Assembly: GCF_000712135.1 (NCBI RefSeq)
Contig: NZ_JOOE01000004.1
Span: 436,501-500,500 of the forward strand
Length of the DNA: 64,000 nt
Source: Sphingomonas sp. UNC305MFCol5.2
GTDB taxonomy: Bacteria > Pseudomonadota > Alphaproteobacteria > Sphingomonadales > Sphingomonadaceae
Direction of reading: 5' to 3'
Position numbers and translations under genes: made by a program
Notes under the pieces: model-generated
The model's database searches: none
Seen by the model: the letters and a program-made list of their open reading frames with translations, nothing else
Told to the model about the DNA's origin: nothing
In this document: positions 8,950-18,477 of the stretch, one piece after another
Layout: the number at the start of each line of letters is the position of its first letter
How positions within the stretch are numbered: the first letter of the stretch is position 1

Positions 8950-9372
8950 ATGAAGATAGCTACGCCCGCTGGCCGCCGATATCTGCGGCGCTTTTTCCCG
9001 ACGATGTTCGCTTATGTGCTCGTGCTGTTCGCCTGCGTTTGGGCAATCAAGAATTGGGAGCCCAAGGGAATCGAGTTGATCGTGCTCTCGGTGCTGCCGG
9101 CGGTGCCGATCATCGCCGCGATCGTCGTCATGGCCCTTTATCTGGTGGAGGAGACCGACGAGTTCCTCCGCCAGCGCATCGCGAGCTGCATGTTGTTCGG
9201 CACCGGCGTGCTGCTCGCCGCGGCGACGGTCTATGGCTTCCTGGTCAATGGCGGCGCGATCGAGCCCAGTTCAGAGCTGCCGCTCTGGGCCTTTCCGCTC
9301 TGGTGCGCCGCCTGGGGACTGGCGCAATGCGTCATCGGCCTGCGCGATCACATGGCGGGGGGCGGCGAATGA
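8950..9372 (+). CDS. Membrane protein cotranscribed with XRE regulator
   Basis: A 140-residue protein with four predicted membrane segments (about 17-35, 42-62, 78-98, 108-126) and a conserved-looking loop LVEETDEFLRQRIA after helix 2. Such four-helix proteins often occur directly upstream of small XRE regulators, as here, where the stop and the next start overlap as ATGA. It may sense a membrane signal for the regulator; that is inference. The promoter and palindromic operator are just upstream. Confidence 0.78.
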   Translation: MKIATPAGRRYLRRFFPTMFAYVLVLFACVWAIKNWEPKGIELIVLSVLPAVPIIAAIVVMALYLVEETDEFLRQRIASCMLFGTGVLLAAATVYGFLVNGGAIEPSSELPLWAFPLWCAAWGLAQCVIGLRDHMAGGGE

Positions 9373-9575
9373 AGAACCGCCTCCGCGTGCTCCGCGCCGA
9401 GCGCGAATGGAGCCAGCAGGATCTTGCCGAACGGCTTGAGGTCTCGCGCCAGAGCGTGAACGCCATCGAGACCGGCCGCTACGATCCCTCGCTCCCGCTG
9501 GCCTTCAGGATCGCCGATCTGTTCGGCCTCGCCATCGAAGAAATCTTCCACAATCCCGCAAAGGACATCCAATGA
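9369..9575 (+). CDS. XRE-family helix-turn-helix regulator (68 aa)
   Basis: A minimal DNA-binding protein made almost only of a Cro/CI-type HTH: MKNRLRVLRAEREWSQQDLA, recognition helix VSRQSVNAIETGRYDPSLPL, and an IADLFGLAIEEIFHNP tail, the usual end of the YozG/YgzD-like short XRE group. It overlaps its neighbours by ATGA on both sides, so the three genes form one translationally coupled operon. The palindrome at 8911-8926 is a likely target. Confidence 0.9.
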   Translation: MKNRLRVLRAEREWSQQDLAERLEVSRQSVNAIETGRYDPSLPLAFRIADLFGLAIEEIFHNPAKDIQ

Positions 9576-10477
9576 TCGCTCGTATCCTCTTCGCACTCGC
9601 CGCCACCGCCAGCATCCCCGCCATTCTCGGCCCGCAGCCGGCGTATGCCGCCATCGCCCCGGCGAATCTGATCCAGATGGATCACATCTCGGTCCAAGTG
9701 ATCGGCAAGGGCAGTCCGGTGATCCTCATTCCCGGACTTTCCAGCCCGCGCGCAGTATGGGACGGCGTCGCGCCCGAACTCGCCAAGTCGCACACGGTGT
9801 ATCTGGTGCAGGTCAACGGCTTCGGCGGCGACGCGCCGGGGGCGAACCTGCAGCCGGGGATCCTCGACGGTATGGTCGCTGATCTCCACAATTTGATCGC
9901 CGACCAGAAGCTCGAGGACGCGGCGGTGGTCGGCCATTCGATGGGCGGGTTGGTCGGGCTGATGCTCGCCAAGGCGCATGCCGGCGATGTCGGCAAGCTG
10001 ATGATCGTCGATTCGCTGCCCTTTGTCGGCGAGATCTTCGTGCCCGGCGCGACGATGGCGGCGCTCGAGCCGCAGGCGAAGATGTTCCGCGATCAGATGG
10101 CGGCCATGTACGGCAAGCCGGTGCCCGACGCAGTGCTGCAGGGCATCGCCGCGAACAACGCGCTCAAGCCCGAATCGCAGGCCAAGGTGATCGGATGGTC
10201 GCGCGCCGCCGACATGCGCGTGGCCGGACAGGCGATGTACGAGGACATGACCACCGATCTGCGCGCCGACATGGGCGCTATCACCACGCCGATGACGATC
10301 GTCTATCCGTGGTCGGAAGCGCGGATGCCGCAGGCGCGCGCCGATGCCTTCTACCGGGCGCAATATGCCAAGGCGCCGCACGTGACCTATGCGGCGGTGG
10401 GCGACAGCGGGCATTTCATCATGCTCGATCAGCCTTTGGCCTTTGCCGCGGCGCTGAACGCCTTCCTCGCCGGCTGA
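9572..10477 (+). CDS. Exported alpha/beta-fold hydrolase
   Basis: A 301-residue serine hydrolase with a signal peptide (MIARILFALAATASIPAILG...AYA). Motifs: VILIPGLSSPRAVWDGV with the HG-like oxyanion loop, VVGHSMGGLVGLML (nucleophile elbow GHSMG), and a C-terminal catalytic GDSGHFIMLDQP. The catalytic acid is probably in TIVYPWSEARM. Substrate is unknown; esterase or lactonase-like activity is possible. It is the third gene of the XRE operon and overlaps the regulator by 4 bases. Confidence 0.85.
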   Translation: MIARILFALAATASIPAILGPQPAYAAIAPANLIQMDHISVQVIGKGSPVILIPGLSSPRAVWDGVAPELAKSHTVYLVQVNGFGGDAPGANLQPGILDGMVADLHNLIADQKLEDAAVVGHSMGGLVGLMLAKAHAGDVGKLMIVDSLPFVGEIFVPGATMAALEPQAKMFRDQMAAMYGKPVPDAVLQGIAANNALKPESQAKVIGWSRAADMRVAGQAMYEDMTTDLRADMGAITTPMTIVYPWSEARMPQARADAFYRAQYAKAPHVTYAAVGDSGHFIMLDQPLAFAAALNAFLAG

Positions 10478-10487
10478 GGAAAAGAAT

Positions 10488-10512
10488 GGGCCCGGGGGAT
10501 CGCCCCGGGCCC
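10488..10512. terminator. GC-rich hairpin between convergent genes
   Basis: GGGCCCGGGG pairs perfectly with CCCCGGGCCC around a 5-base GATCG loop, between the hydrolase gene (+) and the DUF2171 gene (-). There is no real T-run, so its termination strength is uncertain. Confidence 0.6.
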
Positions 10513-10546
10513 GGTCCTGCTCAACTTCCGTTGTTAGCGGCCCCGC

Positions 10547-11464
10547 TCAATAGGTGCCGGAAAAGCTGCGATTGAGGTTGTGCTCGGTCGACCAATCCTC
10601 GCGGTCGTCGCGGCCTTCGCCGAACAGCGCACCCGATCGCTCCTCGTCGCGCCAATGCGCCTTTGCCTCGTCGGCGGTCTTGCGCAATGTCACCTTGTCG
10701 TCGACCGACTGGATCCAGCGCGACGGGATCGAATGATGATGCCCGCCGGCGTCGCTGTCGCTCTTGGTGAGCAGGATGCGATCGCCGCGCACCTTGTCGA
10801 CGGTGCCGATATGGCTGCCGTCGGATCCGAGGACCTCCATATGCTCGGTCACGCGCCGCAGCGAATCGCGCTGGCCGGAACGTTCGGCTCGCCAGCTGCC
10901 GAACTCGTTCTCGAAACGCCGCGAATTCTCGCGCTGATATTCGTCATAGTCGCGGTCGAGCTCGGCGATGCGCTGGCGGCGCCACGACTGGTAGTGGCCG
11001 TCGCCGGTGCCGCCAAAAGCGCGCTCGTAACGACCCACGCGCTCGTCATAGCGCTGGTCCATCTCCCGGCGGCGCTCGGCCTCCTCGTCGCCGAACCATG
11101 AGCGGACCTCATCTCCCGCGCGTTCGATGAAGCCGCGGTCCTCGCCATAGCCGGCCCGGCTGCCGGAATAGCCGCGGTCGCGATCATGATCGCGCGCGCC
11201 ATAGCCGAAGCGCCGGCCGGTGGCGCCGCCGCGATAATAGTCCGAGCGTTCGCGATCGCCGCGGCCGCGATCGTTCCAGTCACTGTCCTCACGCCACGCC
11301 CGCCCGCGCGGGCGTCCGCCATAGCCGAGTTCGCCGGCGGCGGCGTAGTCGCGGGCGCTGGAATAGGTATAGTCGCGGCCGGAGCCGTAATCCTCGGTAT
11401 AGTCTTGCGGGCTGCCGCGGCCATATGCGTCACGCGGGCCATAGCGGCTGTTGCGGTCGTCCAT
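10547..11464 (-). CDS. DUF2171-domain protein with low-complexity N-terminus and SWFGD motif
   Basis: A 305-residue soluble protein. Residues 1-115 are low complexity, rich in Arg, Asp, Tyr and Gly (for example GRDYTYSSARDY). Then RSWFGDEEAERRREMD, the short SWFGDEEAxRRR motif of alphaproteobacterial stress proteins, followed by a Tyr/Arg-rich helix and a DUF2171 domain: EHMEVLGSDGSHIGTVDKVRG...RILLTKSDSDAGGHHHSIPSRWI. DUF2171 is related to PRC-barrel-like folds; its function is unknown. The start is supported by AGAGG. A role in desiccation or general stress is a guess. Confidence 0.8.
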   Translation of the reverse strand: MDDRNSRYGPRDAYGRGSPQDYTEDYGSGRDYTYSSARDYAAAGELGYGGRPRGRAWREDSDWNDRGRGDRERSDYYRGGATGRRFGYGARDHDRDRGYSGSRAGYGEDRGFIERAGDEVRSWFGDEEAERRREMDQRYDERVGRYERAFGGTGDGHYQSWRRQRIAELDRDYDEYQRENSRRFENEFGSWRAERSGQRDSLRRVTEHMEVLGSDGSHIGTVDKVRGDRILLTKSDSDAGGHHHSIPSRWIQSVDDKVTLRKTADEAKAHWRDEERSGALFGEGRDDREDWSTEHNLNRSFSGTY

Positions 11465-11694
11465 TTCGCCTCTCCAGATCGTTGGTCGGAACAGGCGCAA
11501 GCAGCGGGCAAGCGCCGCCGCGCCCGACACCCGATTCAGCGAGCGAGCAGGGGCCAAGGTTCCGGCATTCCATCGAATTTTCGGCCGCTTCGGCGCGCGC
11601 GGGGAGCGGCCCGCCGCCGCTGTTCCGGCGCAGTTGCATCGCGGATCGGGGAACGCTAATGGGAGCGCCTTCCGGGCAACCGGAGACAGGCGGC

Positions 11695-11770
11695 GGGGCT
11701 GTAGCTCAGATGGGAGAGCGCTGCAATCGCACTGCAGAGGTCAGGGGTTCGATTCCCCTCAGCTCCACCA
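11695..11770 (+). tRNA. tRNA-Ala (anticodon CGC)
   Basis: A 76-base cloverleaf including an encoded CCA end. The acceptor stem GGGGCTG/CAGCTCC contains the G3:U70 pair that identifies alanine tRNAs. The anticodon stem CTGCA/TGCAG encloses ATCGCAC, giving anticodon CGC for codon GCG. The T arm is AGGGG-TTCGATT-CCCCT. Its 3' end is 23 bases before the end of the convergent hutU. Confidence 0.95.
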
Positions 11771-11793
11771 GCCGCCCCTGAGGTTTCCCAAAA

Positions 11794-13464
11794 TCAGCCG
11801 AGGATGCCGGGCAGGTCCAGACCTTGCTCGCGCGCGCAGTCGATCGCGATCTCGTAGCCTGCATCCGCATGGCGCATGACGCCCGTGGCGGGATCGTTCC
11901 ACAGCACGCGCTCGATCCGGCGGGCGGCGTCCGCAGTGCCGTCGCAGACGATCACCATGCCCGAATGCTGCGAAAAGCCCATGCCGACACCGCCGCCATG
12001 ATGGAGCGACACCCAGGTCGCGCCGCTGGCGGTGTTGAGCAGGGCATTGAGCAGCGGCCAGTCCGAGACGGCATCGGACCCGTCGCGCATCTTCTCGGTC
12101 TCGCGATTTGGCGAGGCGACCGAGCCGCTGTCGAGATGGTCGCGGCCGATGACGATCGGGGCCTTCAGCTCGCCCGAGGCGACCATTTCGTTGAAGGCGA
12201 GGCCGAGCCGGTGGCGGTCGCCGAGGCCCACCCAGCAGATCCGCGCGGGCAAGCCCTGGAAGTGGATCCGCTCGCGCGCCATGTCGAGCCAGTTGTGGAG
12301 GTGCGCGTTGTCGGGGAGCAGTTCCTTGACCTTGGCGTCGGTCTTCCAGATGTCCTCGGGATCGCCCGACAGCGCCACCCAGCGGAACGGACCGACGCCG
12401 CGGCAGAAGAGCGGGCGGATGTACGCTGGGACGAAGCCGGGGAAGGCGAACGCGTTGGCGACGCCTTCCCCGAGCGCCATTTGGCGGATGTTGTTGCCGT
12501 AATCGACGGTGGGCACGCCCATTTCGTGGAAATCGAGCATCGCCTGGACGTGAACCGCGATCGAGGCACGGGCGGCCTTGTCTAGCGCCTCGGGATCGTC
12601 GCTGCGCGCGCGCTCCCATTGGTCGAGGGTCCAGCCGAGCGGCAGATAGCCGTTGCGCGGATCGTGCGCCGAGGTCTGATCGGTCACTGCGTCGGGGCGG
12701 ATACCGCGGCGGACCATCTCGGGATACGCCTCCGCGGCGTTGCCGAGCAGCCCGACCGAGATGGCGCGGTCCTCGGCATGTGCCTGTTCGACGATCGCCA
12801 GCGCTTCTTCGATACTGTTCGCCTGCGCATCGAGATAGCCGGTGCGCAACCGCATCTCGATCCGCGAGGGCTGGCATTCGACTGCGATGCACGAAGCACC
12901 CGCCATCGTCGCGGCGAGCGGCTGCGCGCCGCCCATCCCGCCGAGGCCGGCGGTGAGGATCCAGCGGCCCGCGAGGCGGCCGCCGAAATGCTGGCGCCCC
13001 ATCTCGGCAAAGGTCTCGTAAGTGCCCTGAACGATGCCCTGGCTGCCGATATAGATCCAGCTGCCCGCGGTCATTTGGCCGTACATCATCAGGCCCTTGC
13101 CATCGAGCTCGTTGAAATGCTCCCAATTGGCCCAGTGCGGCACGAGGTTGGAGTTGGCGAGCAGCACGCGCGGGGCGTCTTCATGCGTGCGGAAAATGCC
13201 GGCGGGCTTGCCCGACTGGATCAGCAGGGTCTGGTCGTCCTCCAGCCGGCGCAGGCTCGCGACGATGGCGTCGTAGCTCTCCCAGTCGCGCGCGGCACGG
13301 CCGATCCCGCCATAGACGATCAGTTCCTCGGGCTTCTCGGCCACGTCGGGGTCGAGATTGTTCATCAGCATCCGCAAGGGAGCCTCGGTGAGCCAGCTCT
13401 TCGCACTGAGCTCGGTGCCGCGTGGGGCCCGGATAGTGCGGCTGTTGTCGCGGCGCGTGGTCAT
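11794..13464 (-). CDS. hutU: Urocanate hydratase
   Basis: Second enzyme of histidine degradation: converts urocanate to imidazolonepropionate using tightly bound NAD+; 556 residues, the normal length. Family stretches are plain: [48 protein letters not shown] (the NAD-binding glycine-rich segment), [38 protein letters not shown] and [26 protein letters not shown]. It is the last gene of the hutI-H-G-U operon, overlapping hutG by ATGA. Confidence 0.98.
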   Translation of the reverse strand: MTTRRDNSRTIRAPRGTELSAKSWLTEAPLRMLMNNLDPDVAEKPEELIVYGGIGRAARDWESYDAIVASLRRLEDDQTLLIQSGKPAGIFRTHEDAPRVLLANSNLVPHWANWEHFNELDGKGLMMYGQMTAGSWIYIGSQGIVQGTYETFAEMGRQHFGGRLAGRWILTAGLGGMGGAQPLAATMAGASCIAVECQPSRIEMRLRTGYLDAQANSIEEALAIVEQAHAEDRAISVGLLGNAAEAYPEMVRRGIRPDAVTDQTSAHDPRNGYLPLGWTLDQWERARSDDPEALDKAARASIAVHVQAMLDFHEMGVPTVDYGNNIRQMALGEGVANAFAFPGFVPAYIRPLFCRGVGPFRWVALSGDPEDIWKTDAKVKELLPDNAHLHNWLDMARERIHFQGLPARICWVGLGDRHRLGLAFNEMVASGELKAPIVIGRDHLDSGSVASPNRETEKMRDGSDAVSDWPLLNALLNTASGATWVSLHHGGGVGMGFSQHSGMVIVCDGTADAARRIERVLWNDPATGVMRHADAGYEIAIDCAREQGLDLPGILG

Positions 13465-14282
13465 GCGGTGGCCTTCCAGTCGAGACAGGCGGTGAGGATG
13501 GCGCGGAGTTCGCCGGCGAGCGACGCGGCTCGGGCCGGGTCGAAGGGCGTCGGCCAATTGGTCTCGTCGGGCGTCGCGGGCTCGTCGAGATAGCCGCGGC
13601 AGGCGAGTTCCATCTGGATCGCGTGCACGCCTGTTTCGGGGCGGCCATGGTGGCGCGTGGTGTAGCCCCCGCGGAACCTGCCGTTGACGACCAGCGAGCG
13701 GCCGGTGGCGGCGCAGGCGCGTTCGACCGCCGCTTCGAGCGCGGAATCGCAGGTCACGCCATTGTTGGTGCCGATGTTGAACTGGGGGAGCTCGCCAAGG
13801 AACAGACGCGGCATATGGCTGCGGATCGAGTGGCAATCGTAGAGGACGACATGGCCGTGCACGTGGCGGAGCCGTTCCAGCTCGGCCGCGAGCACGGTGT
13901 GATAGGGCGCCAGCCAGCGGTCGCGGCGCATGGCGATCTCGGCTTCGTCGGGTTCTTCGCCGGGCAAATAGAGCGGTTCGCCGTCGAAGGTGGTGGTGGG
14001 GCAGAGTTCGGTGGTGGTCTGGCCCGGGTAGAGTGAGGCGCCGGAGGGATCGCGGTTCACGTCGACGACGCTGCGCGAAAGCGTGGTGCGGACGACCGTG
14101 GCATCGAGATCGGCGGCGAAGGCGTAGAGCCGGTCGATCCACCAGTCGGTGTCCTTCCGCGCGCGCCACGGCGAGACGAAGCGGGGGAGCAGGTCGTCGG
14201 GAATATGCGTGCCGGTATGCGGCATGCCGAGCACCAGCGGCGCAGTGCCGCGGCGGACGATCAGCCAGTCGGAATCAGCCAT
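13461..14282 (-). CDS. hutG: N-formylglutamate deformylase
   Basis: Last step of the five-step hut route: hydrolyses N-formyl-L-glutamate to glutamate and formate; 273 residues. Typical blocks are [59 protein letters not shown] (metal-binding Asp/His region) and [22 protein letters not shown]. It fits hutF at 17110, which makes formylglutamate from formiminoglutamate. It overlaps hutU by 4 bases and hutH by 8. Confidence 0.95.
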   Translation of the reverse strand: MADSDWLIVRRGTAPLVLGMPHTGTHIPDDLLPRFVSPWRARKDTDWWIDRLYAFAADLDATVVRTTLSRSVVDVNRDPSGASLYPGQTTTELCPTTTFDGEPLYLPGEEPDEAEIAMRRDRWLAPYHTVLAAELERLRHVHGHVVLYDCHSIRSHMPRLFLGELPQFNIGTNNGVTCDSALEAAVERACAATGRSLVVNGRFRGGYTTRHHGRPETGVHAIQMELACRGYLDEPATPDETNWPTPFDPARAASLAGELRAILTACLDWKATA

Positions 14283-15813
14283 GGATCACCGACGGGACGG
14301 GGATGGCGTGCGCTTCCGCGATCTCGCGAAGGCGACCGGCGCGGACGATCTGCGCGGCGGCGGCGATGTCGGGGTGGAAGTAGCGGTCGTCCTCCAGATG
14401 GAGGACGGCGGCGCGCACTTCGCGGTGGACCGCCGCGATCGCCTCGCTGCTGCGGACCGGCGCGTGGAAATCATAGCCCTGCGCGGCGGCGAGCAGCTCG
14501 ATCGCGATCACATGGCCGGTGTTTTCGGCCATCGCCATCAGCCGGCGGCTGCCATGCGCTGCCATCGAGACATGGTCTTCCTGATTGGCCGAGGTCGGGA
14601 TCGAATCGACGCTGGCCGGGTAGGCGCGCTGCTTGTTCTCGGAAACCAGGGCGGCGGCGGTGACCTGCGGGATCATGAATCCCGAATTAAGCCCCGGTCG
14701 CGGGGTGAGGAAGGCGGGGAGGCCGGACAGCGCCGGATCGACCAGCATCGCCAGCCGCCGCTCGGAAAGCGAACCGATCTCGCACAGCGCCATCGCGATC
14801 ATGTCCGCAGCAAAGGCGACCGGCTCGGCGTGGAAATTGCCGCCCGAGAGGACCTCGTCGGTATCGGCGAAGACCAGCGGATTGTCCGAGACGCTGTTCG
14901 CCTCGATGCCGAGCGTCGCGGCGGCCTGGCGAAGCAGGTCGAGCGCGGCGCCCATCACCTGCGGCTGGCAGCGCAGGCAATAGGGATCCTGCACGCGCTT
15001 GTCGTCTTCGCGGTGCGATGCGCGGAGTGGCGATTCATGCATCATCGCGCACAGCATCGCAGCGACTTCTTTCTGCCCGCGATGCCCGCGCAGATCGTGG
15101 ATGCGCGGGTCGAAGGGGGTGTCCGAGCCCTTGGCCGCCTCGGTCGAGAGCGCCCCCGAGACGAGCGCGGCGGCGTGGAGCGCCTCGGCCTCGAAAAGGC
15201 CGGCGAGCGCATAGGCAGTCGAGAATTGCGTGCCGTTGAGCAGCGCCAACCCTTCCTTGGGGCCGAGCGTGAGCGGCACCAGGCCGGCGTCGCGCAATGC
15301 CCGCTCGGCAGGAAGGCGGCCGGCGGGCGTGTCGATCTCGCCCATGCCGATCATCGCCGCGGTCATGTGCGCGAGCGGGGCAAGATCGCCCGAGGCGCCG
15401 ACCGAGCCCTGCGCCGGCACGACCGGCAGCAGGTCGCGCGCCAGCATGGCTTCGAGCAGGTCGAGCGTATCGAGCCGTACCCCCGATGCGCCGCGCCCGA
15501 GGCTCGCCAGCTTGAGCGCCATCATCAGGCGGAGCGCGGGACGCGGCATCGGGTCGCCGACCCCGGCAGCATGCGAGAGGACGAGATTGCGCTGGAGCGT
15601 GTCGAGATCGGCGGGTTCGATGCGGATGCTCGCAAGCAGACCGAAGCCGGTGTTGACGCCATATACCGCCTGATCGCGCGCGGCGATCCGCGCGATCGTG
15701 TCGGCGCCGCGCTGCACCGCCGTCCGGCAAGCCGGATCCAGCCGCGCCTCGCCGCCGCGATACACAGCGCGCCATTGCTCGAGCGGCACTGCGCCGGGTT
15801 CGAGCGTGATCAT
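14275..15813 (-). CDS. hutH: Histidine ammonia-lyase
   Basis: First enzyme of histidine breakdown: eliminates ammonia to give urocanate; 512 residues. The self-made MIO cofactor comes from Ala140-Ser141-Gly142 in [15 protein letters not shown]. Other family signs are [11 protein letters not shown] near residue 51, [31 protein letters not shown] and [17 protein letters not shown]. Overlaps hutI by ATGA and hutG by 8 bases, so translation within the operon is coupled. Confidence 0.98.
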   Translation of the reverse strand: MITLEPGAVPLEQWRAVYRGGEARLDPACRTAVQRGADTIARIAARDQAVYGVNTGFGLLASIRIEPADLDTLQRNLVLSHAAGVGDPMPRPALRLMMALKLASLGRGASGVRLDTLDLLEAMLARDLLPVVPAQGSVGASGDLAPLAHMTAAMIGMGEIDTPAGRLPAERALRDAGLVPLTLGPKEGLALLNGTQFSTAYALAGLFEAEALHAAALVSGALSTEAAKGSDTPFDPRIHDLRGHRGQKEVAAMLCAMMHESPLRASHREDDKRVQDPYCLRCQPQVMGAALDLLRQAAATLGIEANSVSDNPLVFADTDEVLSGGNFHAEPVAFAADMIAMALCEIGSLSERRLAMLVDPALSGLPAFLTPRPGLNSGFMIPQVTAAALVSENKQRAYPASVDSIPTSANQEDHVSMAAHGSRRLMAMAENTGHVIAIELLAAAQGYDFHAPVRSSEAIAAVHREVRAAVLHLEDDRYFHPDIAAAAQIVRAGRLREIAEAHAIPVPSVIHG

Positions 15814-17018
15814 GCCTGCCCTCCAAAGATGCGGGCATGGAGCGGATTATACCCCATGCGATAGACGAGCTCGGCCGGCTCCGCGATGTCCCAGATGGCG
15901 AGGTCGCAACGTTTTCCGCGCTCGAGCGAGCCGACCGAATCGAGACGGCCCAGCGCGCGTGCCGCCTCGCGCGTCATGCCGGCGATGCATTCCTCGACGG
16001 TCAGCCGGAACAGGGTCGCCGCCATGTTCATCGCCAGCAGCGGCGAGGTGAGCGGCGAGGTGCCGGGATTGCAGTCGGTGGCCACCGCGATCGGCACGCC
16101 GGCGCGGCGGAGCGCCTCGATTGGCGGCTTCCGCTCTTCGCGCGTGAAGTAGAACGCACCCGGCAGCAGCACCGCGACCGTGCCCGCGCGCGCCATCGCG
16201 GCGACTCCGGCTTGGTCGAGATGCTCGAGATGATCGGCCGAAAGCGCGCCGAACTCGGCCGCGAGCGCCGCGCCGTGCAGGTTGGAGAGCTGCTCGGCGT
16301 GCAGCTTGACCGGCAGGCCGTGGGCGCGGGCGGCCTCGAACACGCGGCGGACCTGATCGGGGCTGAAGCCGATCCCTTCGCAAAAGGCGTCGACCGCGTC
16401 CGCCAGACCGGCGGCGGCAATCGCGGGGAGCATCCGTGCGCAGACCTGGTCGACATAGCCCTCGGCATCGCCCGCGAACTCGCCGGGCACGGCATGCGCG
16501 CCGAGAAAGGTCGTGGCGACGCTGACCGTGCGTGCCTCGCCCAGCCCGCGCGCGGCGCGCAGCATCTTGATCTCGTCCGCTTCCGACAGGCCGTAGCCCG
16601 ACTTGATCTCGATCGTGGTAAGGCCCTCGGCCAGCATCGCGTCGAGCCGGGGCAGCGCGGAGGCGATCAGTTCCCCCTCGCTCGCGGCGCGCGTGGCGGC
16701 CATGGTCGAGACGATCCCGCCCCCGGCCCGCGCGATCTCCTCATAGCTCGCGCCTTCCAGCCGCAACTCGAACTCGCGCGCACGGTTGCCGGCGTAGACG
16801 AGGTGCGTGTGGCAGTCGATCAGCCCGGGCGTGATCCAGCGCCCCTCGCAATTATGCGCGATCCCCGCCTCGAACGCGGGCGCTTCCTTCCGCGGCCCGG
16901 TATAGACGATGCGTTCGCCGACGGTCGCGACCACGCCGTCTTCCACCACGCCGAGCCCGGGCAGATCGGCGCGCAGCGTCGCCAGCCTGGCATTGCTCCA
17001 TAGCTGCTCGACGCGCAC
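15810..17018 (-). CDS. hutI: Imidazolonepropionase
   Basis: Third step: opens the imidazolone ring to formiminoglutamate; amidohydrolase superfamily, 402 residues. Metal-site motifs: [22 protein letters not shown] (HxH), [28 protein letters not shown] and [17 protein letters not shown] [15 protein letters not shown] near residue 315 with the catalytic Asp. The start is GTG at 17018 with a strong AGGAGG 6 bases upstream. First gene of the leftward hut operon; the operator at 17069-17084 lies 50 bases upstream. Confidence 0.97.
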   Translation of the reverse strand: MRVEQLWSNARLATLRADLPGLGVVEDGVVATVGERIVYTGPRKEAPAFEAGIAHNCEGRWITPGLIDCHTHLVYAGNRAREFELRLEGASYEEIARAGGGIVSTMAATRAASEGELIASALPRLDAMLAEGLTTIEIKSGYGLSEADEIKMLRAARGLGEARTVSVATTFLGAHAVPGEFAGDAEGYVDQVCARMLPAIAAAGLADAVDAFCEGIGFSPDQVRRVFEAARAHGLPVKLHAEQLSNLHGAALAAEFGALSADHLEHLDQAGVAAMARAGTVAVLLPGAFYFTREERKPPIEALRRAGVPIAVATDCNPGTSPLTSPLLAMNMAATLFRLTVEECIAGMTREAARALGRLDSVGSLERGKRCDLAIWDIAEPAELVYRMGYNPLHARIFGGQA

Positions 17019-17068
17019 GCGCTCATCCTCCTCAAGGCGACTCCAACGAGTCTCTAGGATGTCGGATT

Positions 17069-17084
17069 AAATGTCTATACATTT
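17069..17084. promoter_or_regulatory. HutC-type operator between hutI and hutF
   Basis: AAATGT-CTAT-ACATTT is a perfect 6-4-6 palindrome containing TGTCTATACA, one base from the TGTA-N2-TACA pattern bound by HutC repressors in other bacteria. It lies in the 91-base gap between divergent hutI and hutF, so one site can control both operons. The hutC gene follows hutF, as expected for a repressor inactivated by urocanate. Confidence 0.75.
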
Positions 17085-17109
17085 GTCGGCGAACGGCGCG
17101 GAGAAGGCG

Positions 17110-18477
17110 ATGCAAGGCTGGTGGTTCGAGGCGGCGCTGCTGGCGGAAGGCTGGGCTGAGCGCGTGCGGATGACCGCCGAGCAAGGGCGGATCGTCGGCA
17201 TTACCGCCGATGCCGAGCCCGAGGCCGGCGACGAGCGCCACGGTGTCGCATTGCCCGGCATTGCCAACCTCCACAGCCACGCCTTCCAGCGCGGCATGGC
17301 CGGCATGGCCGAACGACGGGGGCCGGCCGCGGACAGCTTCTGGACGTGGCGCGACTTGATGTATCGCTTCGCCAATGCGATCGGGCCCGAGGAGCTCGAG
17401 GCGATCGCCGCGCTGGCCTTTGTCGAGATGCTCGAGGCGGGCTTCGTCGCGGTGGGCGAGTTCCATTACGTTCATCACGACCGCGACGGCACGCCCTTCG
17501 CCGATCCGGCCGAGATGGGCGCGCGCCTCGCCGCTGCCGCCGCGGAGACCGGGATCGGGCTCACACTGCTGCCGGTGCTCTACATGGCGTCGGGCTTCGG
17601 CGGCGCGGCGCCCCGGCCCGAGCAACGGCGTTTCGTGCAGGACATTGACGGCTATGCCCGTCTGGTCGAGGCGTCGCGGGGCGCGGTGGCGGGAAGCCCG
17701 GATGCGCGGGTCGGCGTCGCCCCCCACAGCCTGCGCGCGGTCACGCCCGAGGGGCTTGCCGCCGCGGTCGAGATCGGAGGCGAAGGCCCAGTGCATATCC
17801 ACATCGCCGAGCAGACCGGCGAGGTCGAGGAATACCTGCGCCACTGCGGCCGGCGCCCGGTCGAGTGGCTGCTCGACAATGCGCCGGTCGATGCGCGCTG
17901 GTGCCTCGTCCATGCGACGCATGTCACATCGGCGGAGATCGAGGGGGTCGCGCGGAGCGGCGCCGTCGTGGGGCTTTGCCCGATCACCGAAGCCAATCTG
18001 GGCGACGGCGTCTTTCCTGCGACGGATTTCCTCGCGGCCGGCGGGCGTTTCGGAGTCGGCTCCGATTCGAACGTGCTGATCGACATGCCGCAGGAGCTGC
18101 GGAGTCTCGAATATTCGCAGCGGCTGGTGCGGCGGGAACGCAATTTGCTGTCGAGCATGGCGTGCCCCTCCAACGGGCGGGCGCTGTTCGACGCTGCCGG
18201 CAAGGGAGGCGCGCAGGCGCTGGGGATGGGCGGCCATGGCCTCACACCCGGGGCGCGCGCCGATTTCGTGACGCTCGATCGCGGGCATCCGACGCTGGCT
18301 GGGCGCGCGGGCGACGGGTTGCTCGACGCGTTCGTCTTCGCCGACAAACGGGGGATGATCGACGGCGTTTGGCGTGGCGGGCGGCAATGGGTCCGTGGAG
18401 GGCGGCATGTCGCGCGCGATCGGGTGGTGGCGCGTTATGTGCGGGCGCTTGCCGGGGTGGGGATCACGGGGCAGTGA
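17110..18477 (+). CDS. hutF: Formimidoylglutamate deiminase
   Basis: Fourth step of the five-step pathway: formimino-L-glutamate to N-formylglutamate and ammonia; 455 residues, amidohydrolase superfamily. Metal motifs: LPGIANLHSHAFQRGMAGMAER (HxH), VGEFHYVHHD, VHIHIAEQ, LVHATHVT, and GSDSNVLIDMPQELRSLEYSQRL (Asp). An upstream ATG at 17071 is in frame but lies inside the operator palindrome; the ATG at 17110 has an ideal GGAGAAGG 2-4 bases before it, so I use it. Its stop overlaps hutC as GTGA. Confidence 0.96.
   Translation: MQGWWFEAALLAEGWAERVRMTAEQGRIVGITADAEPEAGDERHGVALPGIANLHSHAFQRGMAGMAERRGPAADSFWTWRDLMYRFANAIGPEELEAIAALAFVEMLEAGFVAVGEFHYVHHDRDGTPFADPAEMGARLAAAAAETGIGLTLLPVLYMASGFGGAAPRPEQRRFVQDIDGYARLVEASRGAVAGSPDARVGVAPHSLRAVTPEGLAAAVEIGGEGPVHIHIAEQTGEVEEYLRHCGRRPVEWLLDNAPVDARWCLVHATHVTSAEIEGVARSGAVVGLCPITEANLGDGVFPATDFLAAGGRFGVGSDSNVLIDMPQELRSLEYSQRLVRRERNLLSSMACPSNGRALFDAAGKGGAQALGMGGHGLTPGARADFVTLDRGHPTLAGRAGDGLLDAFVFADKRGMIDGVWRGGRQWVRGGRHVARDRVVARYVRALAGVGITGQ

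Noticed and set aside
11695..11770. tRNA-Ala as an integration site of a mobile element
   Set aside because: There is no integrase or 3' tRNA duplication nearby; the genes on both sides are ordinary.
14149..15864. A 571-aa open frame antisense to hutH and hutG
   Set aside because: It is low complexity (Arg, Gly, Asp-rich) and covered by well-supported hut genes.
17071..17073. ATG start for hutF (MSIHLSAN...)
   Set aside because: It lies inside the HutC-type palindrome and lacks a ribosome site; the ATG at 17110 has a strong one.
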